Origin: Lachnospiraceae bacterium
Lineage (GTDB): Bacteria; Bacillota; Clostridia; Lachnospirales; Lachnospiraceae
Assembly: GCA_900766575.1 (NCBI GenBank)
Contig: CAAFVW010000162.1
Location: 1 to 8,163 of the forward strand
DNA length: 8,163 bases
Direction: 5' to 3'
Shown: piece after piece, positions 1-6,378 of the stretch
How positions within the stretch are numbered: position 1 is the first letter of the stretch
How the letters are laid out: each line of letters opens with the position of its first letter
The notes under the pieces: generated by a model
What the model saw: only the letters and a program-made list of their open reading frames with translations
What the model was told of the DNA's origin: nothing
Databases searched by the model: none
Made by a program: the position numbers and the translations under genes

Positions 1-257
1 AAGCCAAGCTTCTCGATTAATGCACGATATCTCTCGATATCCTTCTTCTTCAGGTACTCCAGAAGACCACGTCTCTGACCTACCATCTTCAGCATACCAC
101 GACGAGAATGATGATCCTTCGGGTTCTCCTTCAGATGCTCGGTAAGCTCCTGGATTCTTGCGGTCAGGACTGCTACCTGTACCTCAGGTGAACCGGTGTC
201 ACCAGGTGTTCTTGCATACTCGTTCATGATGGCTGTCTTCTTTTCCTTAGAAATCAT
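1..257 (-). CDS. rpsO: 30S ribosomal protein S15 (3' end cut by window edge)
   Basis: Primary rRNA-binding protein of the small subunit; it binds the three-way junction in the 16S central domain and nucleates platform assembly. The frame encodes 85 residues from ATG at 257 and runs off the window; S15 is normally 88–89 residues, so only the last 3–4 are missing. Family signatures are clear: MISKEKKTAIMNEYA at the N terminus, the TPGDTGSPEVQVA stretch (about residues 17–30), KDHHSRRGML (47–56), and GQRRGLLEYLKKKD (60–73). A strong Shine–Dalgarno GGAGGAAAAA lies at 270–261, directly upstream. The gene has its own promoter and a structured leader. In Firmicutes rpsO is usually followed by pnp, which would lie outside this window. 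Identification is secure. Confidence 0.98.
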   Translation of the reverse strand, partial: MISKEKKTAIMNEYARTPGDTGSPEVQVAVLTARIQELTEHLKENPKDHHSRRGMLKMVGQRRGLLEYLKKKDIERYRALIEKLG

Positions 258-282
258 TTCTTTTTCCTCCTGTTTTTTAAAC

Positions 283-330
283 GCCGGATACTAAGACTAA
301 GGTCGGAGTGTCCGAAATCTGAGCATCGGC
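283..330 (-). promoter_or_regulatory. Candidate S15 autoregulatory leader of rpsO
   Basis: The transcribed leader between the predicted start (about 339) and the rpsO ribosome binding site can fold. An outer GCCG (330–327) can pair with CGGC (286–283), enclosing a perfect 5-bp hairpin TCGGA-CAC-TCCGA (315–303) plus two unpaired-looking segments. S15 is known to repress its own mRNA in several bacteria by binding a leader structure that mimics 16S rRNA. The pairings are visible; assigning them to S15 feedback is inference from gene identity and position. The outer helix is only 4 bp, so the fold is tentative. Confidence 0.45.
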
Positions 331-345
331 TAATCATACTTTCTC

Positions 346-374
346 AATATATCATAGTTTCTGACTGTTGTAAA
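346..374 (-). promoter_or_regulatory. Sigma-A type promoter for rpsO
   Basis: Minus strand reads TTTACA (374–369), a 17-bp spacer, then TATATT (351–346), a good match to -35/-10 consensus. Start of transcription would be near 339, giving a leader of about 80 nt before the rpsO ATG. The -35 box begins only 9 bases after the stop codon of the upstream GGDEF gene, with no terminator between, so rpsO may also receive read-through. Confidence 0.7.
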
Positions 375-383
375 TATATTTTT

Positions 384-2306
384 CTATTTTCTTGCGGCCC
401 GTTTCTGGACTTTATCCTCATACATCCGGCTGTCCGCTATTTTTACATAATCCGTAAAAGTCTGCTCGGATTTCGGATCCGTCACCACCGTTCCGATACT
501 CATGGATAACGGAAAAGGAAGCTTCTGGGCTTTTCCTTCCGCCTCCAGTGTTCTGCGGATACGAAGTACCAGATCTCTGGAAGCTTCATCCGATTGATAC
601 GTCTGGATCAGGACAAATTCGTCCCCACCGGTTCTGGCCGGTACAGCATCCCGGGTGCTGCACTGCATCAACGCTCTGGCAGCAGCACAGATTGCCATGT
701 CTCCGTACTCGTGTCCAAAGGTATCGTTAATATATTTCAACCGGTCCAGATCAACGAACAGGATCAACAGTTTGCGGTTGTTTAAGCGGGAGATTCTAAA
801 AGACTCCTCCCCCAACTGCTGGTAGCCCATGCGGTTATACATACCGGTCAGCGTATCCATAATATACAGGGATGACAGCTTACGGTTCATATAGGCCAGC
901 ATTTCTTTCTTATGAAGGTTCTCCATGGAACGGGTCAGTGCGTTCATGATCTGGAACAGATACTGCTTCTCCATCAGATATACCGCATTGCGGATAACCA
1001 CATAACCCACAGTGCGTTCTCCGAAATGCAGCGGCAGGAACAAAAAGTCCTGTCCCGGCTTCGGATAATCAAATGTCGGAAAGATTCCATCCACTTCCTG
1101 TCTGTCCAGATCCAGCCGCTGGTCTCTCTCATATGCGAAAGTCATCTGCATCTGTCTCGGATAACCGTGCAGCGAAAACCCTTCATCCGAAGGGGCCGCA
1201 TCCAGGTGAATGCTCTTCTCTGCTTCTTTTTTATACGCGTTGAGATGGTCATCCAGCACCAGATACATAGCATCACACTTCAGGGACGGAATGCACTGGG
1301 GAATACAGTACATCATTTCTTCCACAGTATTGCATTTCATCATCTCCGCTTCCATGGACAGCACTTCCTCATCAAATTCTTCACTGTCCACACCGTACAT
1401 GATCTGATTCTTCAGATGTGCTCTGGCATCCCTGCTGCTTCCCTTGCCACAGCCGCAGCTCTCCTGCCACAGCATCTCCGTATTGGTAAAACTATATCTG
1501 GGCACGCTTTCTCCTGCCCATATTTTCAGAAGGATATCCATTCCCTTGTAAGCGGCTTCCTCGCGGATATGTCCCACTGTGGTAATGCTGGGTGTGTAGA
1601 AACCGGCCTTGTCAAAATTATCAAAGCCTGTAATACGGAAATCCTTCGGTGCCGTAAATCCCATCTGAGCTGCTGCTTCGCACACCGCTACCGCAATGTT
1701 GTCATTGATACAGATCACAGCGTCCGGCAGTTCTTTGTGGGTATCCCACAGATGCCTGTAGCCTTCCAGACCACTCTTGTAGTCAAAGGAACCATACCAG
1801 ATATCCTTTTTCTCTATCCTGATCTTATGTTCTTTGGCATAATCCAGCATTCCCTGCAGTCTGCAGCTGCTCTCATAGTTTCCGGCTGCTCCCACCAGAA
1901 GCCAGAACTTCTTACAGTCATGTACCTCATGCAGATGAGCGATCACCTGCCTCATGGCAGAATAATTATCAATCCCGACATAATAAAAATCTTCCAGTTC
2001 ATTGGCAATCGAGACCACGGGCAGTTCCGACTGTTTGGCCTTATGAATCACTTCCGCCAGTACCGCCGGTGAACTGATATTATTCAGCTCCAGAATAATG
2101 CCATCGAACTCCGACAGGTCCGGGAGATTGAAAATATTATACTCCGCCCTGTTATAACCGGCATCTCTGCTCCAGTTACCTGTGCTGTTGAAAATATAGA
2201 GGTTTACATCTTCGTCAGTCTCTTTTATCCTCTGTAAAATACCTGCCGGCCAGGCATAAGTAAACAACCTTCTCCACCCGTCGGTAATCAAAGCTACTTT
2301 ACGCAT
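384..2306 (-). CDS. Diguanylate cyclase with LacI-type ligand-binding sensor domain
   Basis: Predicted cytosolic enzyme making cyclic di-GMP from two GTP in response to a small ligand. Numbering is from ATG 2306 (640 aa). Residues 3–280 resemble the LacI/type-1 periplasmic-binding fold (VALITDG start, DGIILELNN, LPVVSIAN, PDAVICINDNIAVAVCEAA, ITGFDNFDKAGFYTPSITTV) and end in ESCGCG (282–287). There is no HTH domain, signal peptide or membrane helix. About 320–455 is a GAF-like middle region (weak assignment), then a probable coiled linker. The GGDEF domain covers about 480–637: DTLTGMYNR (484–492), metal-binding VDLDR (518–522), FGHEYGD, and intact GGDEF (560–564). The RxxD inhibitory site is absent (TRDA at 551–554). 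A GTG at 2315 would add three residues, but it lies inside the Shine–Dalgarno-like GGGTGAGG, so ATG 2306 is preferred. Domain calls are firm; the ligand, perhaps a sugar, is unknown. Confidence 0.92.
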   Translation of the reverse strand: MRKVALITDGWRRLFTYAWPAGILQRIKETDEDVNLYIFNSTGNWSRDAGYNRAEYNIFNLPDLSEFDGIILELNNISSPAVLAEVIHKAKQSELPVVSIANELEDFYYVGIDNYSAMRQVIAHLHEVHDCKKFWLLVGAAGNYESSCRLQGMLDYAKEHKIRIEKKDIWYGSFDYKSGLEGYRHLWDTHKELPDAVICINDNIAVAVCEAAAQMGFTAPKDFRITGFDNFDKAGFYTPSITTVGHIREEAAYKGMDILLKIWAGESVPRYSFTNTEMLWQESCGCGKGSSRDARAHLKNQIMYGVDSEEFDEEVLSMEAEMMKCNTVEEMMYCIPQCIPSLKCDAMYLVLDDHLNAYKKEAEKSIHLDAAPSDEGFSLHGYPRQMQMTFAYERDQRLDLDRQEVDGIFPTFDYPKPGQDFLFLPLHFGERTVGYVVIRNAVYLMEKQYLFQIMNALTRSMENLHKKEMLAYMNRKLSSLYIMDTLTGMYNRMGYQQLGEESFRISRLNNRKLLILFVDLDRLKYINDTFGHEYGDMAICAAARALMQCSTRDAVPARTGGDEFVLIQTYQSDEASRDLVLRIRRTLEAEGKAQKLPFPLSMSIGTVVTDPKSEQTFTDYVKIADSRMYEDKVQKRAARK

Positions 2307-2338
2307 ATTCCTCACCCAATTTTCGTTTCCGTCTAAAT

Positions 2339-2370
2339 CCCATTTCTATCCGGCCCGGGATAGAAATGGG
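2339..2370. repeat. Perfect 13-bp palindrome in the leader of the GGDEF gene
   Basis: CCCATTTCTATCC (2339–2351) is followed by 6 nt (GGCCCG) and then its exact reverse complement GGATAGAAATGGG (2358–2370). It lies between the predicted transcription start (about 2378) and the start codon, roughly 30 bases upstream of ATG 2306. Neither side carries a T-run, so it is not an intrinsic terminator. It could be a DNA operator or a stable hairpin close to the ribosome binding site. The sequence is certain; the role is not known. Confidence 0.75.
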
Positions 2371-2383
2371 ATACAAAAATAGT

Positions 2384-2413
2384 ATCATATTTCCCCGGTA
2401 AACGCAATTACAA
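2384..2413 (-). promoter_or_regulatory. Probable promoter of the GGDEF gene
   Basis: Minus strand TTGTAA (2413–2408), 18-bp spacer, TATGAT (2389–2384). The start would be near 2378, putting the 32-nt palindrome inside the 5' untranslated region. It lies downstream of the terminator of the preceding gene, so the GGDEF gene is likely an independent transcription unit. Confidence 0.55.
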
Positions 2414-2427
2414 AAGAAGTTACCGGG
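2394..2427. promoter_or_regulatory. Inverted repeat flanking the -35 box (possible operator)
   Basis: CCCGGTAA at 2394–2401 and its exact reverse complement TTACCGGG at 2420–2427, with 18 bp between. The arms are about 26 bp centre to centre and bracket the predicted -35 element (2408–2413). This geometry suits a dimeric regulator, but no regulator can be named. Confidence 0.45.
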
Positions 2428-2430
2428 ATT

Positions 2431-2471
2431 TAAAAAGGCATTGCCCACCATACGTTGGAAGCAATGCCTTT
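2431..2471 (-). terminator. Intrinsic terminator after the SH3–NlpC/P60 gene
   Basis: On the minus strand AAAGGCATTGC (2471–2461) pairs perfectly with GCAATGCCTTT (2444–2434) across a 16-nt loop, and the 3' arm runs into a T-tract (2436–2432). It begins 21 bases after the stop codon of the hydrolase gene and upstream of the GGDEF promoter, separating the two units. Confidence 0.8.
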
Positions 2472-2492
2472 CTCTTTGTTATTCTCTTCCTG

Positions 2493-3536
2493 TCAGTCCC
2501 TGATAACCCGAACACATTTTACCGGAGTACGGTATCTGTAGTTGCTGATCTTAATGCCTGTCTTCGGGCTGCTTGCGTGGATAACCTGTCCCCCACCGAT
2601 ATAAATGGCTACATGATTAATGTTGCCTTTGCCGTTACCGTAAAATACCAGATCTCCCGGCTTCAGCTCCGAAGCGCTGATCTTGGTTCCTTCGTTGGCC
2701 TGTGCTCTGGAGGAATGACTCAGGGTAATGCCGTATTTTTTGAAGACGCTGAGGACGAATCCGGAACAGTCTGCACCTTTGGTAAGGCTGGTTCCTCCCC
2801 ATACATAAGGATTACCTACGAACTGTTTGGCATATTCTACCAGATCCACACGGACATCGGATACCCCCTGACCGTAGAGAAGTTCCGTCATAGTGATCGC
2901 GGTATCCAGTTTCTCCTCTACTGTGACGTAATCCTGGGATACATAGGCATCCTCACCATCGATAGATATTTTCACCCATCCGTCAGAACCGGTTTCCACA
3001 TATTCCATCTCTTCTCCCTGTCCCACCTGCGTAACGATCTCACTGGTGGTATTGGGTTCCTGACGCACATTCAGTCCATCGGTATTGGCAATAGCTACGG
3101 TGTGTACCAGTTCCGTTGCACGGATCTTGGCCTCCGGCCCGGTCAGAAGAAAATCCTTGCTGACATAGCCTTCTACTTCACCGGATTTGATATGTGCCCA
3201 GCCGTCCACATTCTCCACTACTTCGCAGGCTGCATCCTTGGGAAGCTTCCCCACCAGCTTACCGTCTGTGGAAGCTGCGGCTCTCACATTCAGATTGCCG
3301 GATTCTACGTTGGCCACGCCAATATTCGTATAGCCCCAGGAAGCTCCCTGGGCATCCTGAGCGATCTGGATATACTCCTCCAGGGAATGCTCCATCTCCA
3401 GGACAGATGCCACACCTCCGGACGCCATCAGAACGCTGCTCTCCGCTGCAGATGCGGAAAGCGGCGCTGCCAGTACACAAAGCGCCAGTCCGGCAGCTAT
3501 CATCTTTAATTGTTTTTTACCTGTATTTTTTATCAT
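2493..3536 (-). CDS. Secreted SH3–SH3–NlpC/P60 peptidoglycan endopeptidase
   Basis: 347-residue exported cell-wall hydrolase predicted to cut stem-peptide bonds in peptidoglycan. A Sec signal peptide is visible: basic MIKNTGKKQLK, hydrophobic core 12–25, likely cleavage after about residue 31 (SASAA). Two bacterial SH3 repeats follow, about 72–131 and 146–206, each with the NVR / GW…I / YVS pattern; such domains bind the wall. The catalytic NlpC/P60 domain covers about 229–347: YVWGG (244–248), nucleophile Cys257 in DCSGF, ELKPGDLVFY (290–299), His308 in NHVAIYIGGG, and third polar residue His320 in VIHAS. All catalytic positions are intact. The Shine–Dalgarno is weak: AAAGGA lies about 15 nt upstream of ATG 3536, but this start gives a normal signal peptide. 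It has its own consensus promoter and terminator, so it is probably monocistronic and highly transcribed. No anchor or sorting motif is seen. Confidence 0.95.
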   Translation of the reverse strand: MIKNTGKKQLKMIAAGLALCVLAAPLSASAAESSVLMASGGVASVLEMEHSLEEYIQIAQDAQGASWGYTNIGVANVESGNLNVRAAASTDGKLVGKLPKDAACEVVENVDGWAHIKSGEVEGYVSKDFLLTGPEAKIRATELVHTVAIANTDGLNVRQEPNTTSEIVTQVGQGEEMEYVETGSDGWVKISIDGEDAYVSQDYVTVEEKLDTAITMTELLYGQGVSDVRVDLVEYAKQFVGNPYVWGGTSLTKGADCSGFVLSVFKKYGITLSHSSRAQANEGTKISASELKPGDLVFYGNGKGNINHVAIYIGGGQVIHASSPKTGIKISNYRYRTPVKCVRVIRD

Positions 3537-3571
3537 AATTTTTCTTTAAAATCCTTTTACAAATATATTAC

Positions 3572-3593
3572 AGAATTGTTACATTGCAATTCT
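3572..3593. promoter_or_regulatory. 7-bp dyad at the transcription start of the NlpC/P60 gene
   Basis: AGAATTG (3572–3578) and exact reverse complement CAATTCT (3587–3593), 8 nt apart. It begins one base downstream of the -10 box and covers the expected start site, where a repressor would block the strong promoter. It could equally form a small hairpin at the mRNA 5' end. Confidence 0.45.
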
Positions 3594-3594
3594 G

Positions 3595-3623
3595 ATTATA
3601 CCTGTCACAAGGATTTCTGTCAA
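3595..3623 (-). promoter_or_regulatory. Perfect consensus sigma-A promoter of the NlpC/P60 gene
   Basis: Minus strand TTGACA (3623–3618), a 17-bp spacer, then TATAAT (3600–3595): exact consensus in both hexamers with optimal spacing. Start near 3588 gives a leader of about 50 nt to ATG 3536. It sits about 40 bases downstream of the TPM gene's stop codon, with no obvious terminator between. Confidence 0.92.
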
Positions 3624-3663
3624 CCCATGGAAAATTTTTCTATCCTCAGACGGAAAGTGCCTC

Positions 3664-4599
3664 TTATCTTCTGTGTCCACCACCTCCATGGCTGACACCA
3701 CTGCTGCTGTGATGGCTTCCACCGTGACCGCCACTGTGTCCGCTGCTGTGGTTGCTGCCGCTTCCACTGTTGGTCTCGATTCTCCGGGTCACCACATTCT
3801 TACGCAGGTACTGGTCTCTGGTATTATTGATCTTAGGCTTTTTACCCTCGACATACTGATTGGCTGTGGTAGTGTCTTTGGCTTTTGTCTGCTTCAGATT
3901 CACCAGTGCATAAACCAGAGCCACAATCACTCCTGTCAGAATCCATGGAGCAACACTCATTGGTACGCTCTCCTTGCTTTCCTCCATGGTACGGGTCACA
4001 TAATCTATGTATCCCATATAAGCTCTGTAGGGGCTCTCATCAATATAGTTATCCACAATGGTCAGCGTCCGGTCAATCTCATAATCACCGAAATAATCAT
4101 AGACATTACCACAGGTGGACAACCAGCTTCCCTTTTGTCCTTCATACCAGTTATCCAATAAAAGAACACCATTGCCGTGTACCTTGTCATAGCCAAAATT
4201 ACTGTAATCGTAGAAATTATCCGCCAGATTCCTCATGGCCGTCTCCCAGTCGGTACTGCCAATCTCCTGCGCGTGGAATACCTCCGGCAGATTTGAATCT
4301 CTCAGATCATATTCTACCGACTCGGACATTGTTACCACTACGATATCCGCCTGGATCTTCTCTTCACACTCCGCTATGTGATCCCGCAGGCTCTGTTCTT
4401 CTTCCTCTGTCAGAACATCCGCATAATCGAACACACGCTCCGCCGGATCCTGGCTGTTGCCCCGGACAGTCTTTGCCGTGGCAAAATGCACCACTGCCGC
4501 TGCAATGGTAACAACTGCCAGCACTCCTGCAATAATGAACCATATCTTAAAATATTTGAAGTACTGTCTCAATGCTTCTCTCTTAATATCTTTTTCCAT
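3664..4599 (-). CDS. TPM-domain membrane protein with His/Gly/Ser-rich tail (YdjH-like)
   Basis: 311-residue integral membrane protein of unknown exact function. Membrane helix 1 is about 18–41 (KIWFIIAGVLAVVTIAAAVVHFA). A TPM domain (PF04536 type, also found in Psb32 and YgcG) covers about 55–205, recognised by VFDYADVLTEEEEQSL, the KIQADIVVVTMSES strand and the GNGVLLLDN segment. Helix 2 is about 214–235. A basic linker follows, then a low-complexity tail (278–311) with seven histidines, ending GGGGHRR; Gly/Ser-rich tails are common in this family. The topology should place the TPM domain outside and the tail in the cytoplasm. A Shine–Dalgarno-like GAAGGA precedes ATG 4599 by about 10 nt. 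The upstream zinc-ribbon gene ends 26 bases away, indicating an operon. The pair resembles Bacillus subtilis ydjG–ydjH, which sit with pspA and ydjI. Domain call good; gene-level equivalence inferred. Confidence 0.82.
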   Translation of the reverse strand: MEKDIKREALRQYFKYFKIWFIIAGVLAVVTIAAAVVHFATAKTVRGNSQDPAERVFDYADVLTEEEEQSLRDHIAECEEKIQADIVVVTMSESVEYDLRDSNLPEVFHAQEIGSTDWETAMRNLADNFYDYSNFGYDKVHGNGVLLLDNWYEGQKGSWLSTCGNVYDYFGDYEIDRTLTIVDNYIDESPYRAYMGYIDYVTRTMEESKESVPMSVAPWILTGVIVALVYALVNLKQTKAKDTTTANQYVEGKKPKINNTRDQYLRKNVVTRRIETNSGSGSNHSSGHSGGHGGSHHSSSGVSHGGGGHRR

Positions 4600-4625
4600 T
4601 GTTCCGTTATCCTTCCCTCATATTT

Positions 4626-5720
4626 CTACAGCAGACTGACGATTGCATTCAGCATACACAGAATCGCTGTCAGTACAACACCAAGTGTTCCTGCATAAGC
4701 CCACACCTTTGCCTTGGAGATCGGTGCGATTCCTACCAGTTTACCGGTCTGCCCATTCACATAGAAAGGATAATCCCTGCCCTTGTATGTATAATCGTAT
4801 TTCCATACCGGCAGCAATCCGTAATTCACAGAGCTGTCTGTTACGCTGATGTTTTCCCCCATTTTGCGGACACTGGAATATCCTGAATAACTGTCGTTCA
4901 GCATCCTCTTCGCATCTTCCTGCATCTTTGTTCTGGCACGGCTCTCCACCAGAGCGGAGGTCATGTTATAACGCTCGCTGTAGAAACCGGACAGATATTC
5001 CGGTTTGAATTCCGTCAGTTCTTTGTAATCAAACGGTTCCATGAGATCCATGACATCGTCCGGCATACCGACGGAAGCATCTACCGGTATCTTATCAAAA
5101 TCAATGTCCATATCCCGGACAATATCATAATAGGAGGTCTCGGTATACTGCGTGTTGCCGGTAGTCCAGCTGCGCACTTTGGTGCCTTCCCCGTGGAAAG
5201 TGCAATTTGTATTGTAATCATAGAACCAGAACGGAACATAATCTCCCCGGATACCGTTTAGCCTTACCTCTGACAGGAAATCTGTCGGTGCAAAAACACA
5301 TTTTTCAAACTTATCCCGGATCAGTTTCTTGCAGCCTTCCTTCCCCATGTGGAATGGTATCAGCATATGAGGCGTATAGGCCCCGGAGATCTGATCGTCC
5401 ACAATCACATAGTTATCGCAGTAGGGGCACTGGGTAGCCGAAGTACTGGCTGTCATATTGATCTCACCGCCGCAATTCGGACATACCTTTGTCACCTTTT
5501 TCTGAGATTCTTCTCCGGCCGCCATATTATTTTCTGTTGCCGTGGCTGTTCCCGCAGCAGGATCCTCTCCCACCGCCGTACTGTTCTCCTCACCGCTTGT
5601 CTCGATCACGCCATCCTGACGTTCTTCACTGTCCTCACTCTCACAAAAGGGACAGAACATTTTCTTTCTCTCCGGGCTGTAAACTACGTTACCGCCACAG
5701 TTTTTACACTTAAAGATCAT
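4626..5720 (-). CDS. Double zinc-ribbon protein with C-terminal membrane anchor (YdjG-like)
   Basis: Numbered from a GTG at 5732 (368 aa), the protein has two CxxC–CxxC zinc ribbons: C9/C12 with C27/C30 and C84/C87 with C102/C105, each in the CxNCGG…CPxC form. They are separated by an acidic, low-complexity Glu/Ala/Thr linker (about 32–78). A soluble domain of about 115–335 follows (VPFWFYDYNTNCTFHGEG, LPVWKYDYTYKGRDYPFYVNGQTGKLVG), then one membrane helix (343–365) and almost no tail, so most of the protein faces the cytoplasm. ATG at 5720 (364 aa) is preferred because AGGGG lies 4–5 nt upstream, and the GTG sits inside that site. Such proteins are often labelled as TFIIB-type zinc ribbons by ribbon similarity alone; no transcription role is implied. 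The TPM gene begins 26 bases downstream. Resemblance to YdjG is from architecture and neighbour and is inferred. Confidence 0.82.
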   Translation of the reverse strand: MIFKCKNCGGNVVYSPERKKMFCPFCESEDSEERQDGVIETSGEENSTAVGEDPAAGTATATENNMAAGEESQKKVTKVCPNCGGEINMTASTSATQCPYCDNYVIVDDQISGAYTPHMLIPFHMGKEGCKKLIRDKFEKCVFAPTDFLSEVRLNGIRGDYVPFWFYDYNTNCTFHGEGTKVRSWTTGNTQYTETSYYDIVRDMDIDFDKIPVDASVGMPDDVMDLMEPFDYKELTEFKPEYLSGFYSERYNMTSALVESRARTKMQEDAKRMLNDSYSGYSSVRKMGENISVTDSSVNYGLLPVWKYDYTYKGRDYPFYVNGQTGKLVGIAPISKAKVWAYAGTLGVVLTAILCMLNAIVSLL

Positions 5721-5810
5721 TTTACCCCTCACCTTCTGCCTTTTACGACATTTTTCTCGTTGGAAACTTCTTATGGACTCTTAAATTTTGCCAAAACCTC
5801 ATTTATTTTA

Positions 5811-6350
5811 TCATACTTTTCCCCGTATTTCCATATAATCCTCCGGCAGAAATCTATGGTAGATCACATGGCAGCCTTCGTCCCGGAAACAATAGCAATA
5901 GGAATCCTCAAATTCTTCCGGAAAACGGATCATGACATCAAAATCCTCCCCCTGCATCTCTTCCACATAAATATTTTCACTGTGCTTCAAAAATAACTGG
6001 CGGACATCCTCCATAGTACAGTCATGCTGTCCGATCAGCCGGATCAGTTCATAGATAAATCCACTCTCCGAAAAATGCTCATGGACGTAGGTACTTCCCT
6101 CCTCCGGAATACAGAGACAGAACCGGTCACCCCTGCGGGTCACCGTCAGCTTTCCAAGCTTCTGTATCATATTCTCCGGCAGCTTTGACAGCACAACCTC
6201 CATCTGCTCTGCTGTATTCCTGGTATCCAGCAAATGATTCAGGGTAGTCAGCGGATAATAGAGACGAATCTTCTCCCGGCGGAAGCCCAGCTTTGCCTGT
6301 TCCTCCTGGATCACATCCATCAGGTTTTTTTCTAATTTTTCAAATGTCAT
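5811..6350 (-). CDS. DUF3877-like cytosolic protein of unknown function
   Basis: A complete 179-residue frame from ATG 6350, with GAGGA about 10 nt upstream. I associate it tentatively with the DUF3877 family of Clostridia, from memory of its length and the N-terminal pattern (EKLEKNLMDVIQEEQAKLGF…IRLYYPLTTLNHLL). No signal peptide, membrane helix or nucleotide-binding motif is visible. It is acidic, with predicted N-terminal helices (1–65) and then mixed strand/helix. Six cysteines occur, including CLC (78–80) and CYC (152–154) plus C160, but without a CxxC zinc pattern. It lies 90 bases upstream of the zinc-ribbon gene on the same strand with no terminator between, so co-transcription is possible. 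That it is a real gene is well supported by codon pattern, length and start signal; its function is unknown. Confidence 0.7.
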   Translation of the reverse strand: MTFEKLEKNLMDVIQEEQAKLGFRREKIRLYYPLTTLNHLLDTRNTAEQMEVVLSKLPENMIQKLGKLTVTRRGDRFCLCIPEEGSTYVHEHFSESGFIYELIRLIGQHDCTMEDVRQLFLKHSENIYVEEMQGEDFDVMIRFPEEFEDSYCYCFRDEGCHVIYHRFLPEDYMEIRGKV

Positions 6351-6378
6351 ACGGTTATATTCCTCATAAACAGCAATT

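Noticed and set aside
912..2072. 386-residue plus-strand open frame
   Set aside because: It lies wholly antisense to the sensor–GGDEF gene, has a His/Ile/Cys-rich composition typical of a reverse-strand shadow, and shows no recognisable domain or start signal.
2577..3509. 310-residue plus-strand open frame
   Set aside because: It is antisense to the SH3–NlpC/P60 gene, whose catalytic residues, signal peptide, promoter and terminator are all on the minus strand.
3624..3663. Terminator after the TPM gene
   Set aside because: The only pairing seen is a short A/T-rich GGAAAA/TTTTCC-like match without a GC stem and T-run.
5733..5810. Promoter for the zinc-ribbon/TPM pair
   Set aside because: Only weak partial matches (for example TTGGCA without a proper -10 at 16–18 bp) were found, not enough to report.
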